From: Halosaccharopolyspora lacisalsi
GTDB taxonomy: Bacteria; Actinomycetota; Actinomycetes; Mycobacteriales; Pseudonocardiaceae
Length of the DNA: 64,000 nucleotides
Direction of reading: 5' to 3'
Assembly (NCBI RefSeq): GCF_014137975.1
Contig: NZ_JACGWZ010000007.1
Span: 124,001 to 188,000, forward strand
A model generated the notes under the pieces. The model did not search any database. It was not told where the DNA came from and saw only the letters and a program-made list of their open reading frames with translations. Of the stretch, positions 40,555 through 51,936 are shown one piece after another. A program made the position numbers and the translations under genes. Positions within the stretch are counted from its first letter, which is position 1, and each line of letters starts with the position of its first letter.

Positions 40555-43163
40555 GCCCTGCTCCCCTCGGAGTGCGAGCCGCCGGAGTCACCGGCGCGAC
40601 GACTCCCGGTGGGCGCGGTGCCCTCCTGAACCGCAGGACCGGCCGGGTTGTCGGGCCGGGAGGGATCCGGCGAGGCCGGTGCGGCGCCCGGGGGCGCCGG
40701 CACGTCGGCGGCGAGGTCGACGAGGGCGCCGTGGCCGACGCCGAGTTCCCGGTCGACCTTCGACGGCCCGGAGTTGGTGGGCAGCCACACCGTCCGGTCG
40801 GGCATGTCGACGACTTCGGCCTCCACCGTCACCGTTCCGCCCGCGGCGCCGACCGTGACGTGCTGCCCCGTCCGCACCCCGAACTCCTGCGCGGTGCGCG
40901 CGGACAGGCGCGCGGCGGTCGGGCGTGCGGTTCCGGCGAGGTGGGGCTCGGAGTCCTGCAACGACCCGTTGTCCAGCAGCTGGTGCCAGGTGGCCAGCAG
41001 CACCTGCCCCGGGCCGGGTTCGGCCGCCGGACTCGCGGGCACGTCCGGGGGCTGCGGGCGCCTGCCGTCGTGGGAGCCGAGACGCTCCAGCTCCCCGGCG
41101 ACCGCGGCCGGGGTCTGGGTGAACAGGTCCACGTCCATCTCGACGGCCAGGGTGTCCAGCACCCGGCAGTCCGGCAGCGATCCGGTGCTCTCGATCGTGA
41201 CGGCGAACTCGCGGGCGCGGCCCTCCCAGTTGAGGAAGGTGCCGGACTTCTCCACGGTCGGCGCGATCGGCAGCACCACGTCGGCGCGCTCGGTCGCGAC
41301 GGTGGGGCGCATCTCCAGGCTCACCACGAAGTCGGCCCGCTCCAGCGCCCGGCGGGCGAGTGCCGGATCGGGCAGGTCGTCGGGGTCCACACCGCCGACG
41401 AGCAGTCCGGACAGCTCACCGGAGGCCGTCGCCGCGAGGATGCCGCCCGTGTCGCGACCCGGCGTGTCCGGCAACATCGTCGGCTTCAGCCCCCAAGCGC
41501 GCTCGATGTCGGCGCGGGCCCGGCTGTCGGTGACCATGCGGCCGCCCGGCAGCAGAGTGGGGGTCGTGCCCGCCTCGATCGCACCGCGTTCCCCGGCGCG
41601 ACGCGGCACCCAGGCGATCCGGGCTCCGGTGCGGCGGGCCAACCGGACGGCGGCGGAGTGCAGGCCGGTGACGTGGGCGGCGCGTTCGCCGAGCACGAGG
41701 ACCGCACCCGGTTGCCGGAGGGCCTCGTCGGCCTCGGCGGGCAGCTCGTCCAGCGCGGCGGCCTCGCCACCCGGTGGGCAGGGCAGCAGGTCACCGGAGT
41801 GCAGGGGGCCACCCGCGCCGGCGACGGCGACCGTCTTCTCGACACCGGGCGAGTTCCACTGGCCCAGGTGGAAGACCCTGGTGTGCTTGCGAGCGGCCTT
41901 GCGCAGCCGCAGGAACACGATCGGCGACTCTTCTTCGGGTTCGAAGGCCGCGCACAGCACTGCGGGCGCGTTCTCCAGGTCGGCGTAGGTCACGCCGCCC
42001 GCGTCCGGCGCGGTTCCGACCACTGTGGAACTCAGGAACTCCAGCTCCTCGTCGGAGTGCACCCGCGCCCGGTGGTCGATGTCGTTGGTGCCCAGCGCCA
42101 TCCGCGCGAACTTGGAGTAGGCGTAGGCGTCCTCCATCGTCACCCTGCCGCCCGGCAGCACCCCGACGCCCCGCGCGTCGCGGGCGGTGACCAACCCGTC
42201 GGCGGCCGTCCGCAGCGCCTCGGTCCACGAGGCCTCCCGCAGCTCGCCGCTGCTTCGGTCCCGCACCAGGGGGCGGGTGAACCGGTCGGTGGCCGTGGCG
42301 TAGCGGAAGGCGAACCGGCCCTTGTCGCAGTTCCACTCCTCGTTGACCTCGGGGTCCTCCCCGGCCAACCGGCGCATCACCTTGCCGCGGCGCCAGTCGG
42401 TGCGCTGCGAGCAGCCCGAGGCGCAGTGCTCGCAGACGCCCGGGGTGGAAACCAGGTCGAACGGCCGCGAGCGGAACCGGTAGGCCGTGCTGGTCAGCGC
42501 CCCGACCGGGCAGATCTGGATGGTATTGCCGGAGAAGTAGCTCTGCCCGGAGTGGTGCTCGGCCGTGCCGACCTGCTGGAGCGCGCCGCGTTCGAGCATC
42601 TCGATGAACGGGTCACCGGCGACCTGCTTGGCGAAGCGGGTGCAGCGCTGGCACAGCACGCAGCGCTCCCGGTCGAGCAGGACCTGGGAGGTGATGGGGA
42701 TCGGCTTGGCGAAGGTGCGCTTGGTGTCCCGGAACCGGGACTCGGAGCGGCCGTGCTTGAGCGCCTGGTTCTGCAGCGGGCACTCCCCGCCCTTGTCGCA
42801 GATCGGGCAGTCCAGCGGGTGGTTGATCAGCAGCAGCTCCATGATGCCCTGCTGGGCCTTGTCCGCCGCGGGTGACGTGTGCTGGGTGCGCACCACCATG
42901 CCGTCGGCGACGGTCATCGTGCAGGAGGCCTGCGGCTTGGGCATCGCCTTGCCGTTGACCTCGACCTCCACCAGGCACTGGCGGCAGGCGCCCGCGGGGT
43001 CCAGCAGCGGGTGGTCGCAGAAGCGCGGGATCACGACGCCCATGCGCTCGGCGGTGCGGATGATCAGTTCGCCCTTGGGGGCGTCGATCCGCCGGCCGTC
43101 CACGGTCAGCCGGACGTAGCCCTCCGGGACCGGCGGGGTGTCGGTTTCGGGTGCCACGGTCAT
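40551..43163 (-). CDS. nuoG: NADH-quinone oxidoreductase subunit G
   Basis: An 870-residue subunit. The N-terminal [2Fe-2S] domain ([20 protein letters not shown]) is followed by an HCCC cluster region, a second ferredoxin part ([19 protein letters not shown]), an ICPVGALTS motif, and [11 protein letters not shown] leading into the molybdopterin-oxidoreductase-like domain. The C-terminus ends in a disordered Pro/Gly tail. Overlaps nuoF by four bases. Confidence 0.96.
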   Translation of the reverse strand: MTVAPETDTPPVPEGYVRLTVDGRRIDAPKGELIIRTAERMGVVIPRFCDHPLLDPAGACRQCLVEVEVNGKAMPKPQASCTMTVADGMVVRTQHTSPAADKAQQGIMELLLINHPLDCPICDKGGECPLQNQALKHGRSESRFRDTKRTFAKPIPITSQVLLDRERCVLCQRCTRFAKQVAGDPFIEMLERGALQQVGTAEHHSGQSYFSGNTIQICPVGALTSTAYRFRSRPFDLVSTPGVCEHCASGCSQRTDWRRGKVMRRLAGEDPEVNEEWNCDKGRFAFRYATATDRFTRPLVRDRSSGELREASWTEALRTAADGLVTARDARGVGVLPGGRVTMEDAYAYSKFARMALGTNDIDHRARVHSDEELEFLSSTVVGTAPDAGGVTYADLENAPAVLCAAFEPEEESPIVFLRLRKAARKHTRVFHLGQWNSPGVEKTVAVAGAGGPLHSGDLLPCPPGGEAAALDELPAEADEALRQPGAVLVLGERAAHVTGLHSAAVRLARRTGARIAWVPRRAGERGAIEAGTTPTLLPGGRMVTDSRARADIERAWGLKPTMLPDTPGRDTGGILAATASGELSGLLVGGVDPDDLPDPALARRALERADFVVSLEMRPTVATERADVVLPIAPTVEKSGTFLNWEGRAREFAVTIESTGSLPDCRVLDTLAVEMDVDLFTQTPAAVAGELERLGSHDGRRPQPPDVPASPAAEPGPGQVLLATWHQLLDNGSLQDSEPHLAGTARPTAARLSARTAQEFGVRTGQHVTVGAAGGTVTVEAEVVDMPDRTVWLPTNSGPSKVDRELGVGHGALVDLAADVPAPPGAAPASPDPSRPDNPAGPAVQEGTAPTGSRRAGDSGGSHSEGSRA

Positions 43164-44485
43164 CGGGCCGCTCCAACCAGTGCCGTATCAGCTGTCTCGG
43201 TGCTCCTGTTGCGCTCGCACAGGGCGAGGAACTCGTCGCGGAAGTACTTGATGCCACTGGTGATGGGGCTGACCGCGCCGTCACCCAGCGCGCAGAACGA
43301 GCGGCCGAGGATGTTGTCGCAGACGTCGAGCAACGTGTCGATGTCCTCCTCGGTGCCCCGACCGTCGACCATGCGTTCCAGCACCTGGGCCAGCCAGAAG
43401 CACCCCTCGCGGCACGGCGTGCACTTGCCGCAGGACTCGTGCTCGTAGAACTGGGTCCACTTCATCACCGCCCACGGCACCGACACCGTCTCGTTGAAGA
43501 TCATCAGCGCGGTGGTGCCGAGCATCGTGCCCGCCTCGGTGGCTCCCTCGAAGTCCAGCGGCACGTCCAGGTGATCGGCGGTCAGCAGCGGTGTGGAGGA
43601 ACCGCCCGGTGTCCAGAACTTCAGCGGGACGCCGTCCTTCATCCCCCCGGCCAGCTCCAGCAGTTCCCGCAACGTCGTGCCCAGCGGAGCCTCGTACTGT
43701 CCGGGGTTTTCCACGTGCCCGGACAGCGAGTAGATCTTCGGGCCGGGCGACTTCTCGCGGCCCATGGTGCGGAACCAGTCCGATCCGCCGTTGACGACGT
43801 AGGGCACCGAGGCGATCGTCTCGACGTTGTTGACCGTGGTCGGGCACGCGTAGAGCCCGGCCTGCGCCGGGAACGGCGGCTTCAGGCGGGGTTGGCCGCG
43901 CTTGCCCTCCAGCGAGTCCAGCAGCGCGGTTTCCTCACCGCAGATGTAGGCACCGGCACCCGCGTGCACGACGACGTCGAGGTCGAAACCGGAGCCGAGG
44001 ATGTCGCGACCCAGGTATCCGGATTCGTACGCCTCGCGCACGGCCTGGTGCAGTCGCCGCACGCAGTGCAGCGCCTCGCCGCGCACGTAGATCATGCAGT
44101 GATGCGCCCGCATCGCGTAGGCGGCGATGACGCATCCCTCGATCAGCGAGTGCGGATCGGCCATCATCAGCGGCACGTCCTTGCACGTGCCGGGCTCGCC
44201 CTCGTCGGCGTTGATGACGAGGTAGTGCGGTTTGGACGGTTCCTTGGGCATGAAGCCCCACTTGACCCCGGCGGGGAAGCCCGCGCCTCCGCGACCGCGC
44301 AGTCCCGCGGCCTTGACCAGCTCGATGAGCTGGTCGGGATGTGCGCTCAGGGCGGTGCGCAGCGCGCTGTAGCCCTCGAGCTGCTCGTAGGTGTGCAGGG
44401 TCCAGGAGCGCGGGGACAGCCAGCGCCGGGTCAACACCGGCGTCAGCGGGTTCGTGCCCTCCGGCGGGTTTGCTGCGTCCGTCAT
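43160..44485 (-). CDS. nuoF: NADH-quinone oxidoreductase subunit F
   Basis: A 441-residue NADH- and FMN-binding subunit. [20 protein letters not shown] (FMN/NADH loop), [33 protein letters not shown] and the [4Fe-4S] motif [12 protein letters not shown] are all present. GGAG abuts the ATG. Entry point of electrons into complex I. Confidence 0.97.
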   Translation of the reverse strand: MTDAANPPEGTNPLTPVLTRRWLSPRSWTLHTYEQLEGYSALRTALSAHPDQLIELVKAAGLRGRGGAGFPAGVKWGFMPKEPSKPHYLVINADEGEPGTCKDVPLMMADPHSLIEGCVIAAYAMRAHHCMIYVRGEALHCVRRLHQAVREAYESGYLGRDILGSGFDLDVVVHAGAGAYICGEETALLDSLEGKRGQPRLKPPFPAQAGLYACPTTVNNVETIASVPYVVNGGSDWFRTMGREKSPGPKIYSLSGHVENPGQYEAPLGTTLRELLELAGGMKDGVPLKFWTPGGSSTPLLTADHLDVPLDFEGATEAGTMLGTTALMIFNETVSVPWAVMKWTQFYEHESCGKCTPCREGCFWLAQVLERMVDGRGTEEDIDTLLDVCDNILGRSFCALGDGAVSPITSGIKYFRDEFLALCERNRSTETADTALVGAAR

Positions 44486-44495
44486 CTCCTGCCCC

Positions 44496-45269
44496 TCACT
44501 TGTCGTCCGGACGGGGTGGAAGTTCGGCGTGGTCGGGCATCGCCGGAGCGGTCCAGCCGTGCTCGTCGGCCACGCGAGCGCCCCGCACCGTCTCGGGCGC
44601 CGCCGCCGACGCGTTCTCGGCCGCCTCGGCGCCCGGACCGTCGAAGAACCCGGCGAGCTGGCGCTCGACGTCGCGGAAGTCCGTCAGCGGAGCGCCCCGC
44701 GTGGGCGGGGGTTTCTCACCGCGCTGCAACGCGCGGACAAGTTCCAGCGCCGTGGTCGAGTCCTGGTTGTCGTAGTACTCGTAGTTGATCTGCAGCACCG
44801 GGGCCAGATCGCACGCGGCCAGGCACTCGGCGTGCTCCAGCGTGATCGAGCCCTGCTCCCCGGGCGTGCCGGCCGTCTCCTCGTGCCCGACACCGAGGTG
44901 GTCGCCGAGCCGCTTGTAGACCTCGTCGCCCCCCATCGCCGCGCACAGCGTGTTCGTGCACACGCTCACCAGGTGCTGGCCGCACGGATTGCGCTTGTAC
45001 ATGGTGTAGAAGGTCGCGACGGCGCTGACCTCCGCCGTGGCCAGCGCGAGCTGCTCGGCGCAGAACTCGATGCCCTCGTTCGTGACGTGGCCCTGCACCG
45101 ACTGCACCAGGTGCAGCAGCGGCAGCAGCGCCGAACGGGGATCCGGGTAGCGGTCGATGACCTCCCGGGCATCGGCACGCACCTTCTCGTCGAAGACCGC
45201 CGTGTACGCGGCCCGCTCGCCGGGCACGATCACGTGCTCGGTCGTGGTGACGTCGAACTGTTCGGTCAT
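44496..45269 (-). CDS. nuoE: NADH-quinone oxidoreductase subunit E
   Basis: A 257-residue thioredoxin-like subunit with its [2Fe-2S] ligands at C104, C109, C149 and C153 (VCTNTLC and CLAACD). It is longer than the usual 160-180 residues because of an acidic Ala/Glu-rich C-terminal extension. The ATG abuts the nuoD stop. Confidence 0.95.
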   Translation of the reverse strand: MTEQFDVTTTEHVIVPGERAAYTAVFDEKVRADAREVIDRYPDPRSALLPLLHLVQSVQGHVTNEGIEFCAEQLALATAEVSAVATFYTMYKRNPCGQHLVSVCTNTLCAAMGGDEVYKRLGDHLGVGHEETAGTPGEQGSITLEHAECLAACDLAPVLQINYEYYDNQDSTTALELVRALQRGEKPPPTRGAPLTDFRDVERQLAGFFDGPGAEAAENASAAAPETVRGARVADEHGWTAPAMPDHAELPPRPDDK

Positions 45270-46619
45270 CTAGCGATCCACCCCACCCATGACCGGATCG
45301 ATGGAGGCGACGGCCGCGATCACGTCCGCCACCAGGCCGCCCTCGGCCATTGCCGGAAACGTCTGCAGGTTCACGAAACTGGGGTCGCGCACGTGCACCC
45401 GCATCGGACGAGTGCCCCCGTCCGAGACCATGTGGTAACCGAGCTCGCCGCGTGGCGCCTCGACCGGCGAGTACACCTGGCCGGGCGGCACGTCGAAGCC
45501 CTCGGTCACCAGCTTGAAGTGGTGGATCAGCGATTCCATCGACTGACCCATGATCTTGCGGACGTGCTCCAGTGAGTTGCCCATCCCGTCCGGGCCGATG
45601 GTGAGCTTGGCCGGCCAGGCGATCTTGGGGTCCTCGACCATCACCGGACCGGGTTCGAGCTTGTCCAGGCACTGCCGCACGATCCGCATCGACTGGCGGA
45701 TCTCCTCGACCCGCAGCAGGAAGCGGGAGAAGCAGTCGGCGTCGGTGCTGGTGGGCACCTCGAAGTCGTACTCCTCGTAGCCGCTGTAGGGCTGGATCTT
45801 GCGCAGGTCCCAGGCGACGCCGGCCGAGCGCAGCAGCGGGCCGGTGGCTCCGAGGGCGATGCAGGCGTCCAGCGGCAGATAGCCCACGCCGCGCAACCTC
45901 TGCTTCCAGATCGGCTGTCCGGAGAAGAGCTTGTCGTAGTCCGGCAACCGCTCGTCCATCACCTTGAGGAACTCCTGGATCTTGTCCCGGTAGCCCTCCG
46001 GCAGATCCTGGGCCACCCCGCCGGGACGGATGAAGGCGTGGTTCATCCGCAACCCGGTCAGGAACTCCAGCAGGTGCAGCACTTCCTCGCGGTCGCGGAA
46101 ACCGAAGGTCATGCCGGTGGTGGAGCCGATCTCCATGGCACCGGTAGCCAGGAACACCAGGTGCGAGGAGATCCGGTTGAGCTCCATGAGCAGCACCCGG
46201 ATCGTCTGCGCCCGCTTCGGCGCCTCGATGCCCAGCAGTTTCTCCGTACCCAGGCAGTAGGCGGCCTCGTTGTACAGCGGGGCCAGGTAGTCCATGCGCG
46301 TCACGAAGGTGACGCCCTGGGTCCAGTTGCGGTACTCGGTGTTCTTCTCGATGCCTGTGTGCAGGTAGCCGATCACCGAACGGGCCTTGACGACCCGCTC
46401 GCCCTCGAGTTCCAGCACCAGCCGCAACACACCGTGCGTCGAGGGATGCTGCGGGCCGAGATTGATCACGACCCGTTCCTCGCCCTCGGTGTCGTCGATG
46501 AACTCGTCCCAGTCGCCGCCTGTGACGGTGTAGACCCGGCCCTCGGTGGTCTCCCGCGACGACGCCGCGAACGGGTCGCCCTGCCCCGTGTCCGGGTCGG
46601 TCAGTGATTCGGTACTCAT
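45270..46619 (-). CDS. nuoD: NADH-quinone oxidoreductase subunit D
   Basis: A 449-residue 49-kDa-type subunit lining the quinone pocket: [15 protein letters not shown] with the key His, [30 protein letters not shown] and [13 protein letters not shown]. Gap of 22 bases to nuoC. Confidence 0.97.
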   Translation of the reverse strand: MSTESLTDPDTGQGDPFAASSRETTEGRVYTVTGGDWDEFIDDTEGEERVVINLGPQHPSTHGVLRLVLELEGERVVKARSVIGYLHTGIEKNTEYRNWTQGVTFVTRMDYLAPLYNEAAYCLGTEKLLGIEAPKRAQTIRVLLMELNRISSHLVFLATGAMEIGSTTGMTFGFRDREEVLHLLEFLTGLRMNHAFIRPGGVAQDLPEGYRDKIQEFLKVMDERLPDYDKLFSGQPIWKQRLRGVGYLPLDACIALGATGPLLRSAGVAWDLRKIQPYSGYEEYDFEVPTSTDADCFSRFLLRVEEIRQSMRIVRQCLDKLEPGPVMVEDPKIAWPAKLTIGPDGMGNSLEHVRKIMGQSMESLIHHFKLVTEGFDVPPGQVYSPVEAPRGELGYHMVSDGGTRPMRVHVRDPSFVNLQTFPAMAEGGLVADVIAAVASIDPVMGGVDR

Positions 46620-46641
46620 CGTTTCGGCTCCTCACACGAAG

Positions 46642-47424
46642 TCACGTGTAGGCCCTCCGCTGATCGGGAGGCGGAATCTCGGCGCCCTTGTACTCCACGG
46701 GGATGCCGCCGAGCGGGTAGTCCTTGCGCTGCGGATGCCCGTCCCAGTCGTCGGGCATCAGAATCCTGGTCAGCGCCGGGTGGCCGTCGTAGACGATGCC
46801 GAACATGTCCCAGGCCTCGCGCTCCTGGAAGTCCGCCGTCGGATACACCTCCACGATGGAGGGAACGTGGGCGTCGTCGACGTCGAGCGCCACCTCGAGC
46901 CGGATGCGGCGTCGGTAGGTCATCGACGTGAGGTGGTAGACCGAGTGCAGCCGCCGCGGCACCTCGGGGCCGTAGTCCACCCCGGACAACGAGCTGCACA
47001 GCTCGAACCGCAGCGCGGCGTCGTCGCGCAGTGTCCGGCAGGTCTCCACCAGGTGTTCGCGGCCCACGTAGAAGGTGATCTCGTCGCGGTCCACGGTCAC
47101 TCGCTCGATCACGCCGGGCGGCAACCCCTTCTCCCCGAGTGCGGCGAAAAGGTTGTCGGCGACCTCGTCGAACCACCCGCCGTAGGGGCGCTCGGTGGCC
47201 GGTGGGACGTAGGCGGGCAGTCGCAGCCCGCCGTAGCCGGAGGTGTCACCACTGCCGGTGACGCCGAACATGCCCTCCCTGGCACGACCGGACACGGGCT
47301 CGCGGTGTTCGGCGTGGCTGCTCTCGCCCTGCCGTTCCGGTGCGAGATCGTCACCGGGCCGTTCGGCGCTGGAACCCTTCTCACCGGGTCCCGGATTCGT
47401 CAGGTCCTGCGTCATCGTCATCAC
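46642..47424 (-). CDS. nuoC: NADH-quinone oxidoreductase subunit C
   Basis: A 260-residue 30-kDa-type subunit. A disordered N-terminus (1-75) precedes the core: [60 protein letters not shown]. The start is GTG (an ATG is next), overlapping nuoB by four bases. Confidence 0.96.
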   Translation of the reverse strand: MMTMTQDLTNPGPGEKGSSAERPGDDLAPERQGESSHAEHREPVSGRAREGMFGVTGSGDTSGYGGLRLPAYVPPATERPYGGWFDEVADNLFAALGEKGLPPGVIERVTVDRDEITFYVGREHLVETCRTLRDDAALRFELCSSLSGVDYGPEVPRRLHSVYHLTSMTYRRRIRLEVALDVDDAHVPSIVEVYPTADFQEREAWDMFGIVYDGHPALTRILMPDDWDGHPQRKDYPLGGIPVEYKGAEIPPPDQRRAYT

Positions 47425-48146
47425 CTGCCCGCGCCGAGCTCGTGACCCGTACCGGACTGTCGTCCGTCGGCGGTGTCCTCGCCCGGGGAATCGTTTTTTC
47501 CGGCGCTTTCGATGCCGGGAGCCCCCAACCGACCCTCGGCACCCATCTCGCGGCGCTGGGCCTGCTGCTGACGCTCGGCCCGCTTGCGCTGCCCCCGCCC
47601 CGCGGGGGCGTACTTCTCGGAGGAGGCCTCGAGCTCGGTCCGATCACCGCGCTCGGCCTGCAGCTGGGCGCGCTTGGCGTTGATGGGCTCGTCCATGACC
47701 TTGGCGTGCAGCTTGAGAATCGCGTCCAGCAGCATTTCCGGGCGTGGCGGGCATCCCGGCAGGTACATGTCCACCGGCACCACGTGATCGACGCCCTGCA
47801 CCACCGCGTAGTTGTTGAACATTCCGCCGCTGGAAGCGCACACGCCCATCGCCAGCACCCAGCGCGGCTCCGGCATCTGGTCGTAGATCTGGCGCAGCAC
47901 CGGCGCCATCTTGTTGGTCACCCGACCGGCGACGATCATCAGATCGGCCTGGCGCGGCGAGGCGGAGAACCGCTCCATGCCGAACCGCGCGACGTCGTAG
48001 CGGGAACCCCCGACGGTCATCATCTCGATCGCGCAGCAGGCCAGGCCGAACGTGGCGGGCCACATCGACGTCTTGCGGGTCCAGTTGACGAGTTTTTCCA
48101 CGTTGGCCAACAGGATGCCGTTGGGCAGCGACTCCTCCAGCCCCAT
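47421..48146 (-). CDS. nuoB: NADH-quinone oxidoreductase subunit B with charged tail
   Basis: A 241-residue subunit binding the N2 [4Fe-4S] cluster: C37-C38 ([10 protein letters not shown]), C103 (GVCASSGG) and C132 (PGCPPRPE). Residues beyond 165 form a charged, disordered tail typical of this group. Confidence 0.97.
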   Translation of the reverse strand: MGLEESLPNGILLANVEKLVNWTRKTSMWPATFGLACCAIEMMTVGGSRYDVARFGMERFSASPRQADLMIVAGRVTNKMAPVLRQIYDQMPEPRWVLAMGVCASSGGMFNNYAVVQGVDHVVPVDMYLPGCPPRPEMLLDAILKLHAKVMDEPINAKRAQLQAERGDRTELEASSEKYAPAGRGQRKRAERQQQAQRREMGAEGRLGAPGIESAGKNDSPGEDTADGRQSGTGHELGAGR

Positions 48147-48228
48147 TTCGGCACTCCCTTCACGCTGTCGGTCTCCGTCGGGCGAAATCCCGGCACGGAG
48201 GCCGGAGAACTGTGTCTTGACGGCGCTT

Positions 48229-48594
48229 TCAGTTCCAGTCCAGCCCCCCGCGCCGCCACAGGTAGATGTCGGCGAGACCGAACGAGACGACGAACAGCAC
48301 CACCGCGGCCACTCCCCACATCCCGAGGGAGTCCGCGGACACCGCGTACGGGAAGAGGAAAACCATCTCGATGTCGAACAGGATGAACATCATCGCGGTC
48401 AGGTAGTAGGCGACCGGCATCCTGCCGCCTCCGGTCACGGGGGGCGGCGAGGGCTCGATGCCGCACTCGTAGGCGTCGAGCTTGGCCTTGTTGTAGCGGC
48501 GCGGACCGACCAGCGGCGCGATCGCCACCGAGAACACGGCGAAACCGAACGCCAACGCGAACATCAGCACCAGGGGGATGTAGGGATCCAGCAT
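48229..48594 (-). CDS. nuoA: NADH-quinone oxidoreductase subunit A
   Basis: A 121-residue three-helix subunit. [20 protein letters not shown]-type text ([15 protein letters not shown]), [18 protein letters not shown] and a last helix are diagnostic. AAGGAGG precedes the ATG. First gene of the 14-gene nuo operon. Confidence 0.96.
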   Translation of the reverse strand: MLDPYIPLVLMFALAFGFAVFSVAIAPLVGPRRYNKAKLDAYECGIEPSPPPVTGGGRMPVAYYLTAMMFILFDIEMVFLFPYAVSADSLGMWGVAAVVLFVVSFGLADIYLWRRGGLDWN

Positions 48595-48688
48595 CGCGCC
48601 TGCCCTCCTTTGTCCGGTCCGCCCGCCGCCGCCGGTTTCGACGGCTGTCGGGTACGCACTCTATGCGGTCACACACGTTCATCTCGTA

Positions 48689-48704
48689 GTGAGGTGAACC
48701 TAAC
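48689..48704 (-). promoter_or_regulatory. Weak IdeR/DtxR-like box upstream of nuoA
   Basis: GTTAGGTTCACCTCAC on the minus strand keeps TTAGGT and ACCT halves of an iron box but lacks the usual full spacing. It lies about 100 bases before nuoA, in a likely promoter region. Iron control of an Fe-S-rich complex is plausible but unproven. Confidence 0.25.
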
Positions 48705-48760
48705 TTTATGAGTTACCGCACAAGGTCACGCGTATCCGACCATGCGCGCGCCGCCGCGCG

Positions 48761-50062
48761 CTAGGCGCTGGGTGTGAGACGTGTAGTGGCACTAATCACA
48801 CGGTCCATGGCGTCTCCGCCTCTCGTGTCGTAGAGGTTCGCCAGCAGCTTCAGCACGAAGCGCATCAGCGTCTTTCGCGGCATGCCGTACTTGGTGGCCA
48901 CGCGCATCACGGTGGGGTTGCCGATCACTCGGCTGAAGAGGTTGCCCATCCGGAAGTAGCCCCCGAGCGACTCGGAGACCGCGCCCGGGTAGCGAGCCAG
49001 GGCCTGCTCCCGCGAGAGCCCCTCGGGACGTGCGAGCGCGTGGGCCACGCACTCGGCGGCCAGCCGGGCCGACTCCATCGCGTAGGCGATGCCCTCACCG
49101 TTGAAGGGACTGACCATGCCCCCGGCGTCACCGACGAGCAGCAGGCCGTCGCGGTAGTGCGGGGTGCGGTTGAACCCCATCGGCAGGGCGGCGCCACCGA
49201 TCTTGCCGTCCGCGTTCTGCTCCCGCAGACCCCACTCCTCCGGGGTTCCGTCCAGCCAGGAGCGCAGCAGCTTGCGATAGTCGGTGTTGCCGTAGGCCTT
49301 GGACGTCGACAGCACGCCGAGCCCCACGTTCACGGTCCCGTCCCCCATGCCGAAGATCCAGCCGTAGCCCGGCATCAGCTCCGGCGCTGCGGGGTTGGAG
49401 CGATCCCACAGCTCGACGTGCGATTCGAGGTAGTCGTCCTTGGTGCGCGGGCTGTCGTAGTAGCGGCGCACGGCCACGCCCATCGGGCGCCGGTCGCTCT
49501 TGTCGATGCCCATCGACAACGCCAGCCGCGCCGACACCCCGTCGCAGGCCACCACCAGCGGAGCCGCGTAGGTCGCCGGCGTGCGCTCCCGGCCCGTCTT
49601 GGCGTTCACCCCGGTGATCCGGCCGGTGCGTTCGTCGGTGATCGCGCCGGTGACCCACGTGTTCTGCACGATGCGCGCCCCCGAGCTCTCGGCGTGGCGG
49701 GCCAGCATGTCGTCGAACTCGTGGCGCGGGCTGACCAGCCCGTAGGGCGGGAACTCGGCGAGCTGGGGCCAGTCCAGCTCCATGCTCACGCCGCCGCCCA
49801 CGACGCGCAGTCCCCGGTTGTGCAGCCACCCCGCCTCCTCGCGGGTGTCGACCCCCAGGTCGATGAGCTCCTTGACACCGCGTGGCGTGATCCCGTCGCC
49901 GCAGACCTTCTCCCTGGGGAAGGTGCTTTTCTCCAGCACGAGGACATCCAGACCGGCGCGGGCCAGGTAGGCCGCGACGGTCGCTCCGGCCGGACCCGCG
50001 CCGACGACGATCACCTCGGCGTCGTCGTCGGGGCGGCGGCGGCTGGTGGTGGGGCTGGTCAT
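48761..50062 (-). CDS. menJ: Menaquinone reductase MenJ (geranylgeranyl-reductase-like flavoprotein)
   Basis: A 433-residue FAD enzyme. The Rossmann motif is VIVVGAGPAGATVAAYLARA (17-36), with KVCGDGITPRGVKEL and GDAGGMVSPFNGEGIAYAM for FAD binding. It matches the mycobacterial enzyme that saturates one isoprene of menaquinone. GAGGAG precedes the ATG. Placed between menG and nuoA on the same strand. Confidence 0.9.
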   Translation of the reverse strand: MTSPTTSRRRPDDDAEVIVVGAGPAGATVAAYLARAGLDVLVLEKSTFPREKVCGDGITPRGVKELIDLGVDTREEAGWLHNRGLRVVGGGVSMELDWPQLAEFPPYGLVSPRHEFDDMLARHAESSGARIVQNTWVTGAITDERTGRITGVNAKTGRERTPATYAAPLVVACDGVSARLALSMGIDKSDRRPMGVAVRRYYDSPRTKDDYLESHVELWDRSNPAAPELMPGYGWIFGMGDGTVNVGLGVLSTSKAYGNTDYRKLLRSWLDGTPEEWGLREQNADGKIGGAALPMGFNRTPHYRDGLLLVGDAGGMVSPFNGEGIAYAMESARLAAECVAHALARPEGLSREQALARYPGAVSESLGGYFRMGNLFSRVIGNPTVMRVATKYGMPRKTLMRFVLKLLANLYDTRGGDAMDRVISATTRLTPSA

Positions 50063-50214
50063 GACACTCCTCGATCGGTTCATCCTTGGTTGCGTCACGA
50101 CGAACGGTAGTAGGCATCCCCTTGTGAACGAATTCACTAGTTACCGACCGATTCTAAGCCGGACGAACCGCGCGATCGAGGCCTCGCGGGAGGAACAGGA
50201 GGACGCGACGGGCC

Positions 50215-50904
50215 CTACGCGGGTTTGACGGCGTGGTGCACGGCCACGGCGCCGCCCGTCAGGTTCCGCCAGGCGACACCGGACCAGCCCGCCTCGGCGA
50301 TCAGACCCGCGAGGGCCCGCTGATCGGGCCAGGAACGAATGGACTCGGCGAGGTAGACGTAGGCGTCCGGGTTGGAGGAGACCCCGCGTGCGATCGGAGG
50401 CAACGCACGCATCACGTAGTTCAGGTAGACCGTGCGGAACGGCTGCCAGGTGGGCGTGGAGAACTCGCAGATCACCAGGCGTCCACCGGGGCGGACCACG
50501 CGGGCCATCTCACGCAGGCCCGCCACGGTCTCGGCCAGGTTGCGCAGGCCGAACAGGATCGTCACGGCGTCGAAGGAGTCGTCGGCGAACGGAAGGTGCA
50601 ACGCGTCGGCGGCGACCATGGGCAGCCCGCGATGCCGCCCCGCCCGCAGCATCCCCAGCGAGAAGTCCGCCGCGACGCACTCGGCACCGGAACGGGCGAA
50701 CTCCGCCGTGGACACGCCGGTGCCCGCCGCGAGGTCGAGGACGCGCTCCCCCGGCTTCGGGTCCAGGGCGCGGTGGGTGATCCCGCGCCAGCGCCGGTCC
50801 TGACCGAACGAGAGCACGGTGTTGGTCAGGTCGTAGCGCTGCGCGACGCCGTCGAACATCGCGGCGACTTCACGGGGATCCCTGTCCAGACCGGCACGAG
50901 CCAC
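50215..50904 (-). CDS. menG: Demethylmenaquinone methyltransferase
   Basis: A 229-residue UbiE/MenG-type SAM methyltransferase. [20 protein letters not shown] near the start, [16 protein letters not shown] (SAM motif), [20 protein letters not shown] and [18 protein letters not shown] are diagnostic. GTG start. Final methylation step of menaquinone; 152 bases before menJ. Confidence 0.95.
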   Translation of the reverse strand: MARAGLDRDPREVAAMFDGVAQRYDLTNTVLSFGQDRRWRGITHRALDPKPGERVLDLAAGTGVSTAEFARSGAECVAADFSLGMLRAGRHRGLPMVAADALHLPFADDSFDAVTILFGLRNLAETVAGLREMARVVRPGGRLVICEFSTPTWQPFRTVYLNYVMRALPPIARGVSSNPDAYVYLAESIRSWPDQRALAGLIAEAGWSGVAWRNLTGGAVAVHHAVKPA

Positions 50905-51066
50905 ACCCCGACCTTACGTGCCGAGCACCCCGGCACCGGTACGGGTACCGGCTCGCCTCCGCGGATCCGCGCCCCCGGCGCGGGTGCCCAATCTTGACCT
51001 GGCTCTCCCCGCGCGTCCACTCCCACTTGGCGTGACGGACACCCGATGGGGTGAGGCTGGAGCGGC

Positions 51067-51936
51067 ATGACGGTCTTGTCCTCCCACTCCGCTCGGCAAG
51101 AACCCGGGCTCGTCTCTCGTGCGCTCGAAGTCGCGGGCAAGCTCGCCAACGACGCGGCCGACGTCATCATCGAAACGGCCGGCCGGGGCGCGCGTCCCGC
51201 CGCCACCGAGTCACCCTTCGACTGGGTCACCGACACCGGACGCACCCTGGAACGCCACACCCGACGCATCCTGGCCGACGAGTTCCCCGGCATCCCGGTG
51301 TTCGGCGAGGAGTTCGGGGAGGAGTTCGGGGGCGCCGGATCGGGTGAGACGGGGATCACGCCACTCCGATGGGTGGTGGATCCCGTGGACGGGACGGCCA
51401 ACTACGTCGCGGGAATGCCCTGGTGCGCCTACAGCCTGGCCATGCTCGACGAGCACGGCCCCATCGTGGGCGTGGTCGCCGACCCGGACCGCGGCCGGAT
51501 CCACGCCGCCGCCCGCGAACGCGGGATGCGGACCAACGGTACGCCGGTACGCCTCGCCGACGCCCGGGAAACCCGCGCCGGCATCGTGTGCACCGAGTTC
51601 ACCAGGACGGGGCCGTGGGAAGGCATGGGAAGATTCATCACCAACGCCGCGGCCGACCAGGTCGGCGTGCGGGTGCTCGGCTCCCCCGCCCTGGCGATCA
51701 CCCAGGTGGCGCTGGGGCACGCGACGGCGGCCGTGCTGCACTCCTACCAGGAGTGGGACGTCGCGGGGGCGCTGGCGCTGGCGACCGAGGCGGGGGCCAC
51801 GGTCCTGGATCGCCACGGCACGCGGTCCTCGTTCCCCCCGGACGGGCTGCTGGTCGCGCCGCCCGGGATCGCCCACGACGCCTTCGGCTGGTGGCAGCAC
51901 GCCCACGAGCCGTCAGCCGGACACGTCGACCAGTGA
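51067..51936 (+). CDS. Inositol monophosphatase family protein
   Basis: A 289-residue Mg-dependent phosphatase. GEEFGEE at about 79-85, WVVDPVDGTANYVAGMPWC near 102-120 and WDVAGALALATEAGA near 227 supply the metal ligands. Substrate may be inositol phosphate, another sugar phosphate or FBP. Its end overlaps the convergent next gene by 24 bases. Divergent from menG. Confidence 0.9.
   Translation: MTVLSSHSARQEPGLVSRALEVAGKLANDAADVIIETAGRGARPAATESPFDWVTDTGRTLERHTRRILADEFPGIPVFGEEFGEEFGGAGSGETGITPLRWVVDPVDGTANYVAGMPWCAYSLAMLDEHGPIVGVVADPDRGRIHAAARERGMRTNGTPVRLADARETRAGIVCTEFTRTGPWEGMGRFITNAAADQVGVRVLGSPALAITQVALGHATAAVLHSYQEWDVAGALALATEAGATVLDRHGTRSSFPPDGLLVAPPGIAHDAFGWWQHAHEPSAGHVDQ

Noticed and set aside
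50915-51000. GGCACCGGTACGGGTACCGG region as a regulatory repeat
   Set aside because: Simple overlapping GGTACC/ACCGGT words in the menG upstream region; no convincing symmetry or spacing.
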